Positions 47,848 to 60,386 of a stretch of DNA of 64,000 nucleotides are shown here, in pieces. Each line of letters begins with the position of its first letter. Position 1 is the first letter of the stretch. The stretch lies in NCBI RefSeq assembly GCF_964204645.1, contig NC_134031.1:17729307-17793306 (forward strand). Reading direction: 5' to 3'. A model generated the notes under the pieces. That model saw only the letters and a list, made by a program, of their open reading frames with translations. It searched no databases and was not told the DNA's origin. Both the position numbers and the translations under genes were made by a program. Origin of the DNA: Tubulanus polymorphus (Eukaryota; Nemertea; Palaeonemertea; Tubulaniformes; Tubulanidae).

Positions 47848-50800
47848 ATGACAACGATTCAAGTCAACATAGGCCCGACGGCCGGAGTTCTCATAGCTGT
47901 TATAGTGGGGATACATTTACAGTACCAGTGGACCTTTCCACAATCGATCACACAACATGACAAACAAACACCGATAGATGCGGTTGCGTCTTCGTCTGTT
48001 CCTCCGGTTCAACAATCGCGAACGGTCGTTTATACTCCAACAAAAACCAATCAGAGACATCATGCAGGTACGTACAAGTTGTATACTCCATTCATTCTAA
48101 GAATATTCATTTTCTAAAATATCGCTCGCTACACTCCGATTGGTTTATAACTATCATATATTAAATATCAAGCATTAGGCAAGGCAATCATTTTCTAGGC
48201 TGAAAGGGATTGTTGTTCTGCTGGTTTTCATCAGTGTTTGCTCTGGTTCCTCTGCAACATTGTTAAGTTCCTTATAGTCGAATAGCCCGTACACTCTGAC
48301 GTTGGAAATGGAAGTTTAAAACCCACTGTGCAAAATTTAAAAGGTTTAAAGCGAAATTTCAGGCGTGGTTCATTGACTCGATAGCATTGATAATTGATGG
48401 TGAAAATGCTTAACTCCCAAAAAGTTATGCGCTTACAAACCAATAATTTCTTTTTAGGAAACGGTAATGACGCGTCAACAGTACCGCCTGAAATAAATGA
48501 AAGACCAATAATAGGTATACATATGATATAACTATCATATACGTGTCGTAGTTACTATTCTGACATGAGTACACTGATCAGGCATTGCCTCAATAAAACT
48601 GTAAATTTCATCACTTATACAACAGGCATGCTCACACAAAACTGTATTGGTAACTACAAAACATTTGGGAAACAAGTTCTTTTTCCAAATAACGTAAAAT
48701 GGATGCAAGGCAGTGGCGCTCAAGTCGTTCCTATTTGGTAGGTTGCTACAAACCGACAGGCAGCGGTTGGCTTACATTAAAGAAATGAAATACATCAAAA
48801 GAAGAAAAAGTTATTGGTTAAGATATTTTAATATTAGTCTATCGCTGACTCTGAAAGTACATTAACAATTCTTAAACTTCGACTAGACATAAAAACCGAG
48901 CCAGAACTGTAGGGCTAGTATTGTAGACGTAATTCAATATTAAAACTTCTTTCTATTCTTCACAGGGCCGACCAATCCGAAGAATATTACGAAAAGATGT
49001 TTAAACAGATTAATGGGTAATCACATATCTATCTCGATTAGATTAGTTCATTGGTTATTTTCAAAACGTTTTTGGCTAGCGATGTAACGTCGCGTTAACC
49101 AAGGTCTCAAATGACATAAAATCATCAACATGATATTAAACATTGATTTTTGTAATATCTCACGTTGTTTGTTGTGTCACATCTCTTCAGACTGTATTTA
49201 CCAGGAGGTTTATCTACGAGTACTAATTCGACATATTTTCGTTCGGCACGCGTTCTCTTAAAGCTCGCTATCAAGGTACACAACGCATTAAATCCATAGG
49301 GCTGTTGAGCGCTATATTACTATCCAAATATCACTCCATGTGAGATTCTATATTATCCAAGTTGCATTTATACTTTTCGAGTAAATTATCATAATTTTCA
49401 TCTTTCTTCTTTAGGAAAACGACCGTGGTGTGTATTTCCCAGTTTGGGGTGTTTGTCTAGGGCTGCAGTTCTTCCTCTCTAACATTGCCCAACGCGATAT
49501 AACGTATCAATGTCCCGGTCAGATGTTCCATCGTACGCAGTTATACAAGGGAGAAGGTATGTCGGGATAAGATATTGATCATCGTAATGAATTCGTAATA
49601 TTTTACTATGTATTTGTATAGAGATGTACACTGAGAAAACCTGGCGCCCGGTATATGGGAGGGCGGTAGATCGGGGGTTGACTTTTATTCTTAGCTTGCT
49701 CATTTTGTATCATGTTTGCGCATTTCGTGACATTTGGTCACCAGCATGACAGGTATGTAATGGCATAGGGGTAACTGGGTCTGATGGACAATCAAACCGT
49801 ATACATTCACCGGTGAACATTTGTGGCATATTGAAAGTATCCTTTAAAATGTAAAACTTGTAGTTAGACACCGCTTGATAGATTGTCATATCAAGTCACT
49901 TCAATAAGTCCTTCTTTATCAAATAGATTTCGAAGATAGTTTTTTGAAGAAGATTCTGACGCCACAAAGCCTTACCGCCCTCGAAGAAAGGAACTTTATG
50001 CCGCACATGCATAAAAGATGCGTATCAAAGAAGGTGGATATCGAACCGTTATCATCATACATTGTTATCGCAAAACTAACAGTAAAAGAGTAATCTCGAT
50101 AATATGTAGAGAATCCCACAATAATAACGTAGAAGGTCAAGTCCGAAAATGTTTCCTTGAGCTATAGTTGTTTATTCAATGTTTCTAGTACATCTTAATA
50201 GTCATCTTCGGTAATACTGATGTTGTCATCATTATAAACATTGATGAAACACTCTGAGTCGTCCTTGTTGTAAAGATAATATAAAATACCTGCACACTAA
50301 GAATAAAGTGAATCTGAAATGTTTTCTTGAGCTAGCAGTTTCTTAATATATATACTGAATTCATTCACGAATTTTCGAATAATACGGTATCGATATTTTG
50401 TTTCAGGCGTTTTATTCGATTCCCGAATTACAAAAACTTTTCAAAATCGTCTCAATAAACACTGACGGCGATGGAATTGAGTACATTTCGACGATAGAAT
50501 GTAAGTTTCGTCGCAGAACGTAGACAAACAAGAACATTATTCAACGGGGATTGCAGAGGCAACGATTGCTCAATTTACCGCTCTTTCTTGCAGCCAGGAA
50601 ATATCCGTTTTATGCGACGCAATGGCACCCAGAAAAATATAGTTATCACTGGAACGTAAGAGCACAAACCCCCCATTCTTCAAGCGCCATCAAAATAGGC
50701 CATGAAATCGGCAATTTTTTCGTCGCTGAATGTAAGTAGAGAAAATTAAAATATGCACATTACAATAAAATATGTAAATCGCTATTAAATATATTTAAAT

Positions 50801-51152
50801 CTAAATATGTATATTCTTGTCTTAAATTGTACTTTTTATACGCTGTTCACAATCAGGGTCGTGATATAATATTCATGAATCAATACATCAATAATTATCA
50901 AATGTTGATCGATCGACCGTGTGTTTTTCAGCTCGCAGAAATAATCACAAATTCGTCGATCCAACAGACGAAGAAGCTCTTTTGATCAACAATTACCAAG
51001 TGGTCGTATTCGGAAGTCCGGGCTACGCGTCCTACTATTTCTTCCAAGCGGAGGATATCACCGAAGAAGGCTTACGGAAGAGAAAGGAGAAATTAGTGGC
51101 ATTGAGAAACATGAAGGTTTCGATGAATGCTGGCGATAAGTTTAAAAAATAG
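47848..51152 (+). CDS. GGH: Gamma-glutamyl hydrolase-like gene, copy 1 (divergent)
   Basis: Ten exons: 47848-48067, 48458-48514, 48626-48737, 48966-49016, 49191-49275, 49415-49556, 49927-50033, 50407-50500, 50594-50731, 50932-51152; 408 residues. This is a class I glutamine-amidotransferase-like peptidase (family C26) that trims polyglutamate from folates in lysosomes or outside the cell. The nucleophile Cys189 sits in WGVCLGLQ, and the catalytic His301 with its Glu in QWHPEK; their spacing (112) matches human GGH (110). Other family landmarks are RPIIG, GAQVVPIW and LYLPGG. Unlike human GGH (318 residues), it has an N-terminal hydrophobic helix (about 9-23) and a Ser/Thr-rich stalk, so it may be membrane-anchored. 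The exon 7 donor GTGGAT is weak. Copies 2-4 share every intron position and phase. Confidence 0.88.
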
Positions 51153-51324
51153 CGATCTCATTAGATCACTTCATCAAATTATCTTGAACGTTTTCGTAAA
51201 GCTTGAGCTTAATTAAGATGGATAGAATATTTATTGATATAATTGATTAAAATCAAAATTGTGTAGTCATAGATGTCACGGCTTTACAGTGCGTGCTAAC
51301 ATATCATAACCTACACAAAAATAT

Positions 51325-51582
51325 CTATGAATTGATAATAAAGTTCTGTTCGGAGAAATTTTTTTGAATTTTATCAAAAGTTTCTCTCATTATATCAAAA
51401 CCTCTCAATGGCGCCGAATACGTCCTCGCTTGCCAGGGGTCCGGTATCACTCCCGAACTCGCTTCCACCAGCCCCCTGGCCTCACGAAGCACGATTTCAA
51501 TACTGGGGCTGTTGCGCATGACGTCATATATCGATTTGCGAAATACTTCCTTGTTCGGTAAAACGTTCGCTGATTGGTCCAT
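51325..51582 (-). CDS. Small hypothetical protein (85 residues)
   Basis: An intronless frame with balanced composition (MDQSANVLPNKEVF.., WQARTYSAPLRGFD..) standing out from AT-rich surroundings. The ATG at 51582 has a fair context, a CCAATCA box lies about 65 bases upstream on the minus strand, and an AATAAA is found about 90 bases past the stop (51235-51230). No family recognised, no signal peptide or membrane helix. It is tail-to-tail with hydrolase copy 1, whose own poly(A) signal (51337-51342) overlaps its last codons. It could be a real small gene or a chance frame. Confidence 0.42.
   Translation of the reverse strand: MDQSANVLPNKEVFRKSIYDVMRNSPSIEIVLREARGLVEASSGVIPDPWQARTYSAPLRGFDIMRETFDKIQKNFSEQNFIINS
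51337..51342 (+). promoter_or_regulatory. Poly(A) signal for hydrolase copy 1
   Basis: AATAAA 185 bases past the TAG stop of copy 1. Confidence 0.45.
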
Positions 51583-51639
51583 TTAACGGAAAAACCAACA
51601 GAAGTCTACTGTCGTTTGTTTACGAGCGCTGTGATTGGT

Positions 51640-51740
51640 ACGACCAGATTCTGGTCGGCTAGTAACGACTCCAACGACTCGTGAGGGCAAGGGGTTCGGC
51701 GAACAGCTTTAGCGTAGTGGGTTCGAATCCCTTGACGGGT
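51640..51740 (+). repeat. tRNA-like (SINE-type) segment, weak
   Basis: GGGTTCGAATCCC near 51718-51730 is a full RNA polymerase III box B, and GGTCGGCTAGTAACG about 60 bases earlier is a loose box A. The acceptor and T stems do not pair properly, so this is not an intact tRNA gene; a decayed SINE head is the best guess. Confidence 0.3.
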
Positions 51741-51742
51741 GA

Positions 51743-52541
51743 AGATGCGCCGAATAGGAATATGGTAGGTAATATTTCGTAGACGCATTTACACACGGAT
51801 AATCAGGAAAGAGAGCTGGATTTCTGTCGGGATGTGCCGAATTTGTGATCCTTTCGTCCATTGGCTTTTTTTATCATGATGTTCGATAGATTGTTTCTCA
51901 TGTCATTCGTCATCCATTATCAATGCATTCATCTTACGTCATAGTTATTCCACGTACTTTGATTGACCAAAGTTAACTTTCAGCAGGTCAGCATGTATAT
52001 TTAGCATAGATAACTCCGCATGTTTTCGTTTTTTCTTTACTGGAGCTTACAATTTCTCCACCATTACTTCAGAACTCATCATGATCAAAACTCTCCCAAA
52101 AACTCTGCTTTAACTTTCAAATTCGGGCCAAATGGTGTCAAAATTAAAACTTACTACTTCAAAGAAGATCATTTTTCATGACGACTATAAGAACTAATAT
52201 TTTGATTGGCATCTATTCGTAGAATTGATACTTCAATTTTTTGAGAACTGAATTCTTGTGAAATGATAGAGAAGTTAATAGATGGTATTTAAGAGAGAAC
52301 ATTTAAACATTTTAAATCTTGGTGATTTGAGCCAGGATGATAGATTAAGCTTTTATATGTATCAACACATCATGTGACAATGACCGTTGCCACCAATATA
52401 GTATAACAGGGTACCAGTATTGATCGAAATGCTGGTATTAATTGTTGTTGATATATAAACTGGGTTGCCATATATCTTATAGTCCAACTTCTGCTTCCAT
52501 AGCAGTTCTCTGGAAGTTGTAGCTCAGTAACGATCACGAAA
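51743..52541. other. 5' flank of hydrolase copy 2 and start of the duplicated unit
   Basis: From about 51980 this sequence recurs almost unchanged before copies 3 and 4 (CAGGTCAGCATGTA.ATTTAGCA..), marking the left part of the repeat unit. No coding segment. Confidence 0.6.
52452..52459 (+). promoter_or_regulatory. TATA box, hydrolase copy 2
   Basis: TATATAAA 90 bases before the ATG, kept in copies 3 and 4. Confidence 0.5.
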
Positions 52542-55500
52542 ATGACGGTAGTTCAAGTCAATATAGGTTCGGCTGCAGGAGTTATCATAGCCGTTCTACT
52601 CGGAATTCATCTTCAATACCAGTGGACATATCCCCAATCTTCAGAATATGATACACCTACTACTCGTGTGACGGTGACACCGCAAACAGATTTGACGAAA
52701 TCAGACAGACGGACTGCTCCGGTTGAATCTTCATCTTTACCAGTTCGACGACCATCGAGAACACTCGGTAATGACCAGGAACGAAGACAACGTTTTGTGG
52801 GTGAGCCTATAAATCATGTATAACGTAACACGAGATTTTAGAGAATTTTTAAATCGGAGCAGGTAAACGTTGTTTCGAAATCCACTAATAAGTGGCTTCG
52901 TCATACATAAAACTGATCTAATTTCCAAGAGAATAATCATGTATACAGAAGTATTAGATTGTTGTTTTTTTTAATAAACGTCAAAATCATCGCAACAGAT
53001 GGTCACTTTTCATCATTATTTAGGTAACGATGCATCATCTTCAATAGAACCGCCTGAAATGAATTACAGGCCAATAATAGGTAGGTATGGCACGTGTGGA
53101 TTTCATGTATCAGAATTTGCATATGACTTGAGATAAATGAAACTAATTGAATATGAAAATAATCCATTTGTAAGCTACTGGTACTGGCAGTCTCTCCATT
53201 ATTCTAAATACATGGGAATTGAGATCACAAGTATATATACGCAAACCTTTATATATACATGGGTGAATCATGAATGATTGATTTTTTATTTCACCAGGGA
53301 TGCTTTGTCAAAGTACATTCGATCACTATAGCAAATTCGGGAAACAGCTCGTGTATGAAAATAATGTAAAATGGATGCAAGGCTGTGGTGCACAGGTCGT
53401 TCCTATTTGGTAGGTTAGGTCTCGTAGCGTAACCCCGCAGCTGAAATAGATAAAAGAAAAACAAATAAATAGATAAATACCAATATGATTGCTAATTGAT
53501 TACCAATATGATAACTAATATGTACTCTTTCGAGAATGAAAATAAATTCATTGACTTATTTTCACGGCCACCCCTATTTTTATAGTTCGTTCTGATGTCG
53601 CTATATTTCTACAGCCTTGTTAACATTGTTGTTCATTTATAGGACGGAACAATCTCCGGAATACTATGAAAAAATGTTCTCACAAATAAACGGGTGAATA
53701 CGCAGCAAATTTACCGATTTATTAAAACATTATCAGAATTGGTGTTTCAAAATATGATACTATTTGATTAGACTCCATCATGAGCGAATCCATTATACAC
53801 TTAACATAGTTGCTTATTAAAAATACATGGTCTTAAGTTTAAAACCCACTATATATAAAATTCATTAGCGATATTTACTATTCAACAATTAAAATCAGAA
53901 GACACGACTCAGGCTGAGACCATCGTCAGGTGTACATCGTCGCAGAGAGATTCCGTGTGTCTTTGCATTTTAATTGTTGAATGATAAATTTCGCTTTTAA
54001 TCTTTTAAATTTTGTTGATAGTAGGTTTTTAAATGTATCATCTATTCTCCACGCCAGGGTGTATATGTACGGGCGTTACTACTACTAACATATGTAATTT
54101 TTTTACAGACTGTATTTGCCAGGAGGTCTCAGTACGAGTTTCAATTCGGCATATGCTCAATCTGCCCGCATTCTCATTGACCTGGCCACCAAGGTATAAA
54201 TTATTAAGATAGCAGAAGAAAAGGAGACAAGTTTTTTGTAAGTCTACCTAATCGTTGAAGAGATTTTATCTTGTTCTCAGGCAAATCAACGCGGTGTACA
54301 CTTTCCAATTTGGGCTGTCTGTCTAGGAATGCAGTTTCTAGTGTCAAATGTTGCGCATCGTGACGTCACTTATCAATGTCCCGGGCAGATATTTCATCGT
54401 ACGCAGTTCTACGGAGGAAAAGGTAGGCAGCGATCAACACATAGGACACGACAGAAACCTTAATTCCCTTCGTGGCCCAGACTGAAAGAGGGTGGTAGGA
54501 ATATTTTTTAGGTAAACCATTTAAAGTCATTCTTGTAAGATTATGTCTTACATTTATTCCTTATCAGTTCAATTTACGCGATAATCTAGATACTTTCTAG
54601 ATGATGTCAAGGAATTGTCAATTCACAAATTAACGGTATATTTTATCGTTAGTAGATGTTCTCCCTGTTTCCGAAGTTGAATGTTCAAAAATAAATCATA
54701 CAATCCACGAATCGACGCATATATCAATGACGGAACACGAAGACTTATATTTTCGCTATTCGGATTCAATCTGCAGTTTTCCAGTCATTACTCAATCTTT
54801 TCCAGATTTTGAAGATAGTTTTCTGAAGAAAAATCTCCCACCAGAAAGCCTTACCGCACTCGAAGAGAAAAATTTTATGCCGCACATGCATAAAAGATGC
54901 GTATCGGCGAAGGTGAGTGTTTTATTTCAAAACTCCTTTAGTTCGTCACTGGAGTATCGCGGGCATAGGTCCTTATCAAGAATGATTCTTCGTTTCAGAC
55001 TTTCTACTCAATCCCCGAGTTGCGTGAAAATTTCAAAGCTGTTTCGGTAAACAAAGATGACGACGGAGTTCAGTACATTTCTACAATAGAATGTAAGTTA
55101 TACTGACCAAATCATGCGGTAAACACTCTTTCGCGACGCCAATTTCCTTTTCATCTTTACAGCCAAGAAATATCCGTTTTATGCGACACAATGGCACCCA
55201 GAAAAATTTAGTTATGATTGGAATATGAAGGCAAAAGTTCCACACTATAAGAGCGCTATCAAGATAGGCCATGAAATCGGCAATTTTTTCGTTGCTGAAT
55301 GTAAGTTCATCTTCTTATTCAGAATAATGCGCATCTTTCTGTGATTTCGTGAGGTGCTTTTTCATAATTATAATTTATAATAATTTGTTCAATTAGGTCG
55401 CAGAAATAATCAAACATTCATAGATCCGACTGACGAAGAAGCTCTTTTGATAAACAATTACCAATCTCTCTTCTTCGGAAGGCCATGGTATGTATCCTAT

Positions 55501-55617
55501 TATTTTTTCCAAGAGGAGGATATAACTGAGGAAGGCCTACGAAAAAGAAAGGAAAAGCTGGCAGCATTGAGAAGCATGAAGATTTCAAACAGTGGTGGTG
55601 ACAAGTTTAAAAAATAA
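52542..55617 (+). CDS. GGH: Gamma-glutamyl hydrolase-like gene, copy 2
   Basis: Ten exons: 52542-52800, 53024-53080, 53298-53409, 53643-53693, 54109-54193, 54281-54422, 54806-54912, 54999-55092, 55163-55300, 55397-55617; 421 residues, no breaks. Nucleophile Cys202 (WAVCLGMQ) and catalytic His314 (QWHPEK) are present. The N-terminus has a hydrophobic helix (about 9-23, AAGVIIAVLLGIHL) and a Thr/Ser/Arg-rich stalk, longer than in copy 1. Exon 1 has a second, in-phase donor at 52767/52768 (CTCG/GTAATG) that would skip 11 residues. It has its own TATA box and a poly(A) signal near 55797. It keeps the Trp of QYQWTYPQ found in copy 1 and changed to Arg in copies 3 and 4. Probable role: hydrolysis of gamma-glutamyl bonds outside the cell or in lysosomes. 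Confidence 0.9.
53868..53994. mobile_element. Intronic MITE-like inverted repeat, copy 2 intron 4
   Basis: 127 bases with about 28-base inverted ends (GCGATATTTACTATTCAACA against GCGAAATTTATCATTCAACA) and further complementarity inside (GACACG/CGTGTGTC). Present at the same place in copies 3 (57752-57878) and 4 (61631-61756) but not in copy 1, so it arrived before the array expanded. Confidence 0.7.
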
Positions 55618-56508
55618 CCAGTGGTGACGAGCTTTAGAAATAGCCATTTATTCTGAATTTCAAATATTTCGCTTTCGCTTTAACTTACAACAAAAGAGTC
55701 AATTGCAATTTTTGGTCCCAAAAGATCCGAATTTTATACGTCAGATTTACTGTGTAAACCGTACACAAGTTCAGTATAAACAATTATGACGATTGAAATA
55801 AAATCAACGATACAAATCTTTTTCAAACAAAAGTGTTTTTTTTTCAATATTTTTTCATATATATATCTTCTATCGTTTGAAACTTGCGTCAGTTCCTCGT
55901 TCAATTGGATACCAAGGAATTCCCGACACAGGTCAGCATGTACATTTAGCACAGTCTTAGATTACTCCACATGTTTTCGTTTTTTTCTTTACTGAATGAA
56001 GCTTACAATTTCTCCACCGTTAGTTCAGAACTCATCAGGATCAAACTCTCCCAAAAACTCGGCTTTAACTTTCAAATTCGGGCCAAATGGTGTCAAAATT
56101 AAAACTTGCTACTTCAAAGAAGATCATTTTTCATGACGACTATAGGAACTAATATTTTGATTGGCATCTATTCGTAGAATTGATATTTAGAGAACTGAAT
56201 TCTTGTGAAATGATAGAGACGTTAATAGAAAGTATTTAAGAGAGAACATTTAAACATTTCAAATCTTTGTGATTTGAGCCATGATGATAGATTAAGCTTT
56301 TATATGTATCAACACATCATGTGACAATGACCGTTGCCACCAATTAAGTATAACAGGATACCAGTATTGATCGAAATGCTGGTATCAATTGTTGTTGATT
56401 GGTATCAATTGTTGTTGATATATAAACTGGGTTGCCATATATCTTATAGTCCAACTTCTGCTTCCATAGCAGTTCTCTGGAAGTTGTAGCTCAGTGACGT
56501 TCACGAAA
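55618..56508. other. Spacer between hydrolase copies 2 and 3
   Basis: 3' flank of copy 2 with AATAAA near 55797, then the duplicated upstream block with the TATA box of copy 3. No coding segment. Confidence 0.6.
56419..56426 (+). promoter_or_regulatory. TATA box, hydrolase copy 3
   Basis: TATATAAA 90 bases before the ATG, preceded by the 20-base tandem duplication shared with copy 4. Confidence 0.5.
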
Positions 56509-59501
56509 ATGACAGTAGTTCAAGTAAATATAGGTTCGGCTGCTGGAGTTATCATAGCCGTTCTACTCGGAATTCATCTTCAATACCAGCGGACATATCC
56601 CCAATCTTCAGAATATGATACACCTACTACTTGTGCGACGGTGACACCGCAAACAGATTTGACGAAATCAGACAGACGGACTGCTCCGGTTGAATCTTCA
56701 TCTTCACCAGTTCGACGACAATCGAGAACACTCGGTAATGACCAGGAACGAAGACAACGTTTTGTGGCTGAGCCTATAAATCATGTATAACGTAACACGA
56801 GATTTTAGAGAATTTTTAAATCGGAGTAGGTAAACGTTGTTTCGAAATCCACTAATAAGTGGCTTCGTCATACATAAAACTGATCTAATTTCCAAGAGAA
56901 TAATCATGTATACAGAAGTATTAGATTGTTGTTTTTTTTAATAAACGTCAAAATCATCGCAACAGATTGTCACTTTTCATCATTATTTAGGTAACGATGC
57001 ATCATCTTCAATAGAACCGCCTGAAATGAATTACAGGCCAATAATAGGTAGGTATGGCACGTGTGGATTTCATGTATCAGAATTTGCATATGACTTGTGA
57101 TAAATGAAACTAATTCAATATGAAAATAATCCATTTGTAAGCTACTGGCACTGGCAGTCTCTCCATTATTCTAAATACATTGGAATTGAGATCACAAGTA
57201 TATATACGCAAACCTTTATATATACATGGGTGAATCATGAATGATTGATTTTTTATTTCACCAGGGATGCTTTGTCAAAGTACACTCGATCTCTATAATA
57301 AATTCGGGAAACAGCTCGTGTATGAAAATAATGTAAAATGGATGCAAGGCTGTGGTGCACAGGTCGTTCCTATCTGGTAGGTTAGGTCTCGTAGCGTAAC
57401 CCCGCAGCTGAAATAGAAAAAAAAGTAAATAAATTCATTTTCACGGCCACCCATATATTTACAGTTCGTTCTGATGTCACTATATTTCTACAGCCTTGTT
57501 AACATTGTTGTCCATTTATAGGGTGGAGAAATCTCCGGAATACTATGAAAAAATGTTCTCACAAATAAACGGGTGAATACGCAGCAAATATACCGATTTA
57601 TTAAAACATTATCAGAATTGGTGTTTCAAAATATGGTACTTGTTTTATTGATTAGACTCCATCATGAGCGAACCCATAATACACTTAACATAGTTGCTTA
57701 TTAAAAATACATGGTCTTAGTTTTAAAATCCACTATATATAAAATTCATTAGCAATATTCACTATTCGACAATTAAAATCAGAAGACACGGCTCAGGCTG
57801 AGACCATCGTCAGGTGTACATCGTCGCAGAGAGATTCCGTGTGTCTTTGCATTTTAATTGTTGAATGATAAATTCCGCTTTTAATCTTTTACATTTTGTT
57901 GATAGTAGGTTTTTAAATGTATCATCTATTCTCCACGCCAGGGTGTATATGTACGGGCGTTTCTACTACTAACATATGTAAATTTTTTTACAGACTGTAT
58001 TTGCCAGGAGGTCTCAGTACGAGTTTCAATTCGGCATATGCTCAATCTGCCCGCATTCTCATTGACCTGGCCACCAAGGTATAAATTTTTAAGATGAAGA
58101 GGAAAAGGAGACAAGTTTTTTGTAACTCTACCTAATCGTTGAAGAGATTTTATCTTGTTCTCAGGCAAATCAACGCGGTGTGCACTTTCCAATTTGGGCT
58201 GTCTGTCTAGGAATGCAGTTTCTAGTGTCAAATGTTGCGCATCGTGACGTCACTTATCAATGTCCCGGGCAGATATTTCATCGTACGCAGTTCTACGGAG
58301 GAAAAGGTAGGCAGCGATCAACACATAGGACACGACAGAAACCTTAATTCCCTTCGTGGCCCAGACTGAAAGAGGGTGGTAGGAATATTTTTTAGGTAAA
58401 CCATTTAAAGTCATTCTTGTAAGATTATGTCTTACATTTATTCGTTATCAGTTCAATTTACGCGATAATCTAGATACTTTCTAGATGATGTCAAGGAATT
58501 GTCAATTCACAAATTAACGGTATATTTTATCGTTAGTAGATGTTCTCCCTGTTTCCGAAGTTGAATTTTCAAAAATAAATCATACAATCCACGAATCGAC
58601 GCATATATCAATGACGGAACACGAAGACTTATATTTTCGCTATTCGGATTCAATCTGCAGTTTTCCAGTCATTACTCAATCTTTTCCAGATTTTGAAGAT
58701 AGTTTTCTGAAGAAAAATCTCCCACCAGAAAGCCTTACCGCACTCGAAGAGAAAAATTTTATGCCGCACATGCATAAAAGATGCGTATCGGCGAAGGTGA
58801 GTGTTTAATTTCAAAACTCCTTTAGTTCGTCACTGGAGTATCACGGGTATAGGTCCTTATCAAGAATGATTCTTCGTTTCAGACTTTCTTCTCAATCCCC
58901 GAGTTGCGTGAAAATTTCAAAGCTGTTTCGGTAAACAAAGATGACGACGGAGTTCAGTACATTTCTACAATAGAATGTAAGTTATACTGACTAAGTCATG
59001 CGGTAAACACTCTTTCGCGATGCCAATTTCCTTTTCATCTTTACAGCCAAGAAATATCCGTTTTATGCGACACAATGGCACCCAGAAAAATTTAGTTATG
59101 ATTGGAATATGAAGGCAAAAGTTCCACACTATAAGAGCGCTATCAAGATAGGCCATGAAATCGGCAATTTTTTCGTTGCTGAATGTAAGTTCATCTTCTT
59201 ATTCAGAATAATGCGCATCTTTCTGTGATTTCGTGAGGTGCTTTTTCATAATTATAATTTATAATAATTTGTTCAATTAGGTCGCAGAAATAATCAAACA
59301 TTCATAGATCCGACTGACGAAGAAGCTCTTTTGATAAACAATTACCAATCTCTCTTCTTCGGAAGGCCATGGTATGTATCCTATTATTTTTTCCAATAGG
59401 AGGATATAACTGAGGAAGGCCTACGAAAAAGAAAGGAAAAGCTGGCAGCATTGAGAAGCATGAAGATTTCAAACAGTGGTGGTGACAAGTTTAAAAAATA
59501 A
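56509..59501 (+). pseudogene. GGH: Gamma-glutamyl hydrolase-like gene, copy 3 (damaged)
   Basis: Exon equivalents: 56509-56767, 56991-57047, 57265-57376, 57522-57572, 57994-58078, 58165-58306, 58690-58796, 58883-58976, 59047-59184, 59281-59501. Two lesions are unique to this copy. The exon 1 donor is CT instead of GT (56768-56769; GTGGCTGAGC against GTGGGTGAGC in copies 2 and 4). In exon 10 a GAG codon has become TAG at 59397-59399, removing the last 34 residues. An upstream in-phase GTAATG (56735) could replace the lost donor, and the lost tail lies beyond the catalytic Cys and His, so a shortened active product is conceivable. On balance it is a young pseudogene. All other splice sites and the catalytic motifs are intact. 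Confidence 0.85.
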
Positions 59502-60386
59502 CCAGTGGTGACGAGCTTTAGAAATAGCCATTTATTCTGAATTTCAAATATTTCGCTTTCGCTTTAACTTACAACAAAAGAGTCAATTGCAATTTTTGGT
59601 CCAAAAAGATCCGAATTTTATACGTCAGATTTACTGTGTAAACCGTACACAAGTTCAGTATAAACAATTATGACGATTGAAATAAAATCAACGATACAAA
59701 TCTTTTTCAAAGAAAAGTGTTTTTTTTCAATATTTTTTCATATATATATCTTCTATCGTTTGAAACTTGCGTCAGTTCCTCGTTCAATTGGATACCAAGG
59801 AATTCCCGACACAGGTCAGCATGTACATTTAGCACAGTCTTAGATTACTCCGCATGTTTTCGTTTTTTCTTTACTGAAGCTTACAATTTCTCCACCGTTA
59901 GTTAAGAACTCATTAGGATCAAACTCTCCCAAAAACTCGGCTTTAACTTTCAAATTTGGGCCAAATGGTGTCAAAATTAAAACTTACTACTTCAAAGAAG
60001 ATCATTTTTCATGACGACTATAAGAACTAATATTTTGATTGGCATCTATTCGTAGAATTGATATTAAGAGAACTGAATTCTTGTGAAATGATAGAGAAGT
60101 TAATAGATAGTATTTAAGAGAGAACATTTAAACATTTCAAATCTTTGTGATTTGAGCCATGATGATAGATTAAGCTTTTATATGTATCAACACATCATGT
60201 GACAATGACCGTTGCCACCAATTAAGTATAATAGGATACCAGTATTGATCGAAATGCTGGTATCAATTGTTGTTGATTGGTATCAATTGTTGTTGATATA
60301 TAAACTGGGTTGCCATATATCTTATAGTCCAACTTCTGCTTCCATAGCAGTTCTCTGGAAGTTGTAGCTCAGTTACGTTCACGAAA
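59502..60386. other. Spacer between hydrolase copies 3 and 4
   Basis: Near-identical to 55618-56508, including the poly(A) signal and TATA box positions. Confidence 0.6.
60297..60304 (+). promoter_or_regulatory. TATA box, hydrolase copy 4
   Basis: TATATAAA 90 bases before the ATG, preceded by the same 20-base duplication as in copy 3. Confidence 0.5.

Noticed and set aside
51700-51740. tRNA gene
   Set aside because: Box B is perfect but the stems do not pair; kept only as a weak SINE-like segment.
52737-52940. Minus-strand 67-residue frame repeated at 56704 and 60582
   Set aside because: It is conserved only because the whole unit was duplicated; antisense to exon 1 and intron 1 of the hydrolase genes.
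54727-54805. Upstream extension of hydrolase exon 7 (frame beginning MTEHEDLYF)
   Set aside because: Phase of exon 6 requires the acceptor at 54805/54806; copy 4 carries a stop and a frameshift in this stretch, as expected for an intron.
55081-55272. Minus-strand 63-residue frame repeated at 58965 and 62855
   Set aside because: Antisense shadow of hydrolase exons 8-9.
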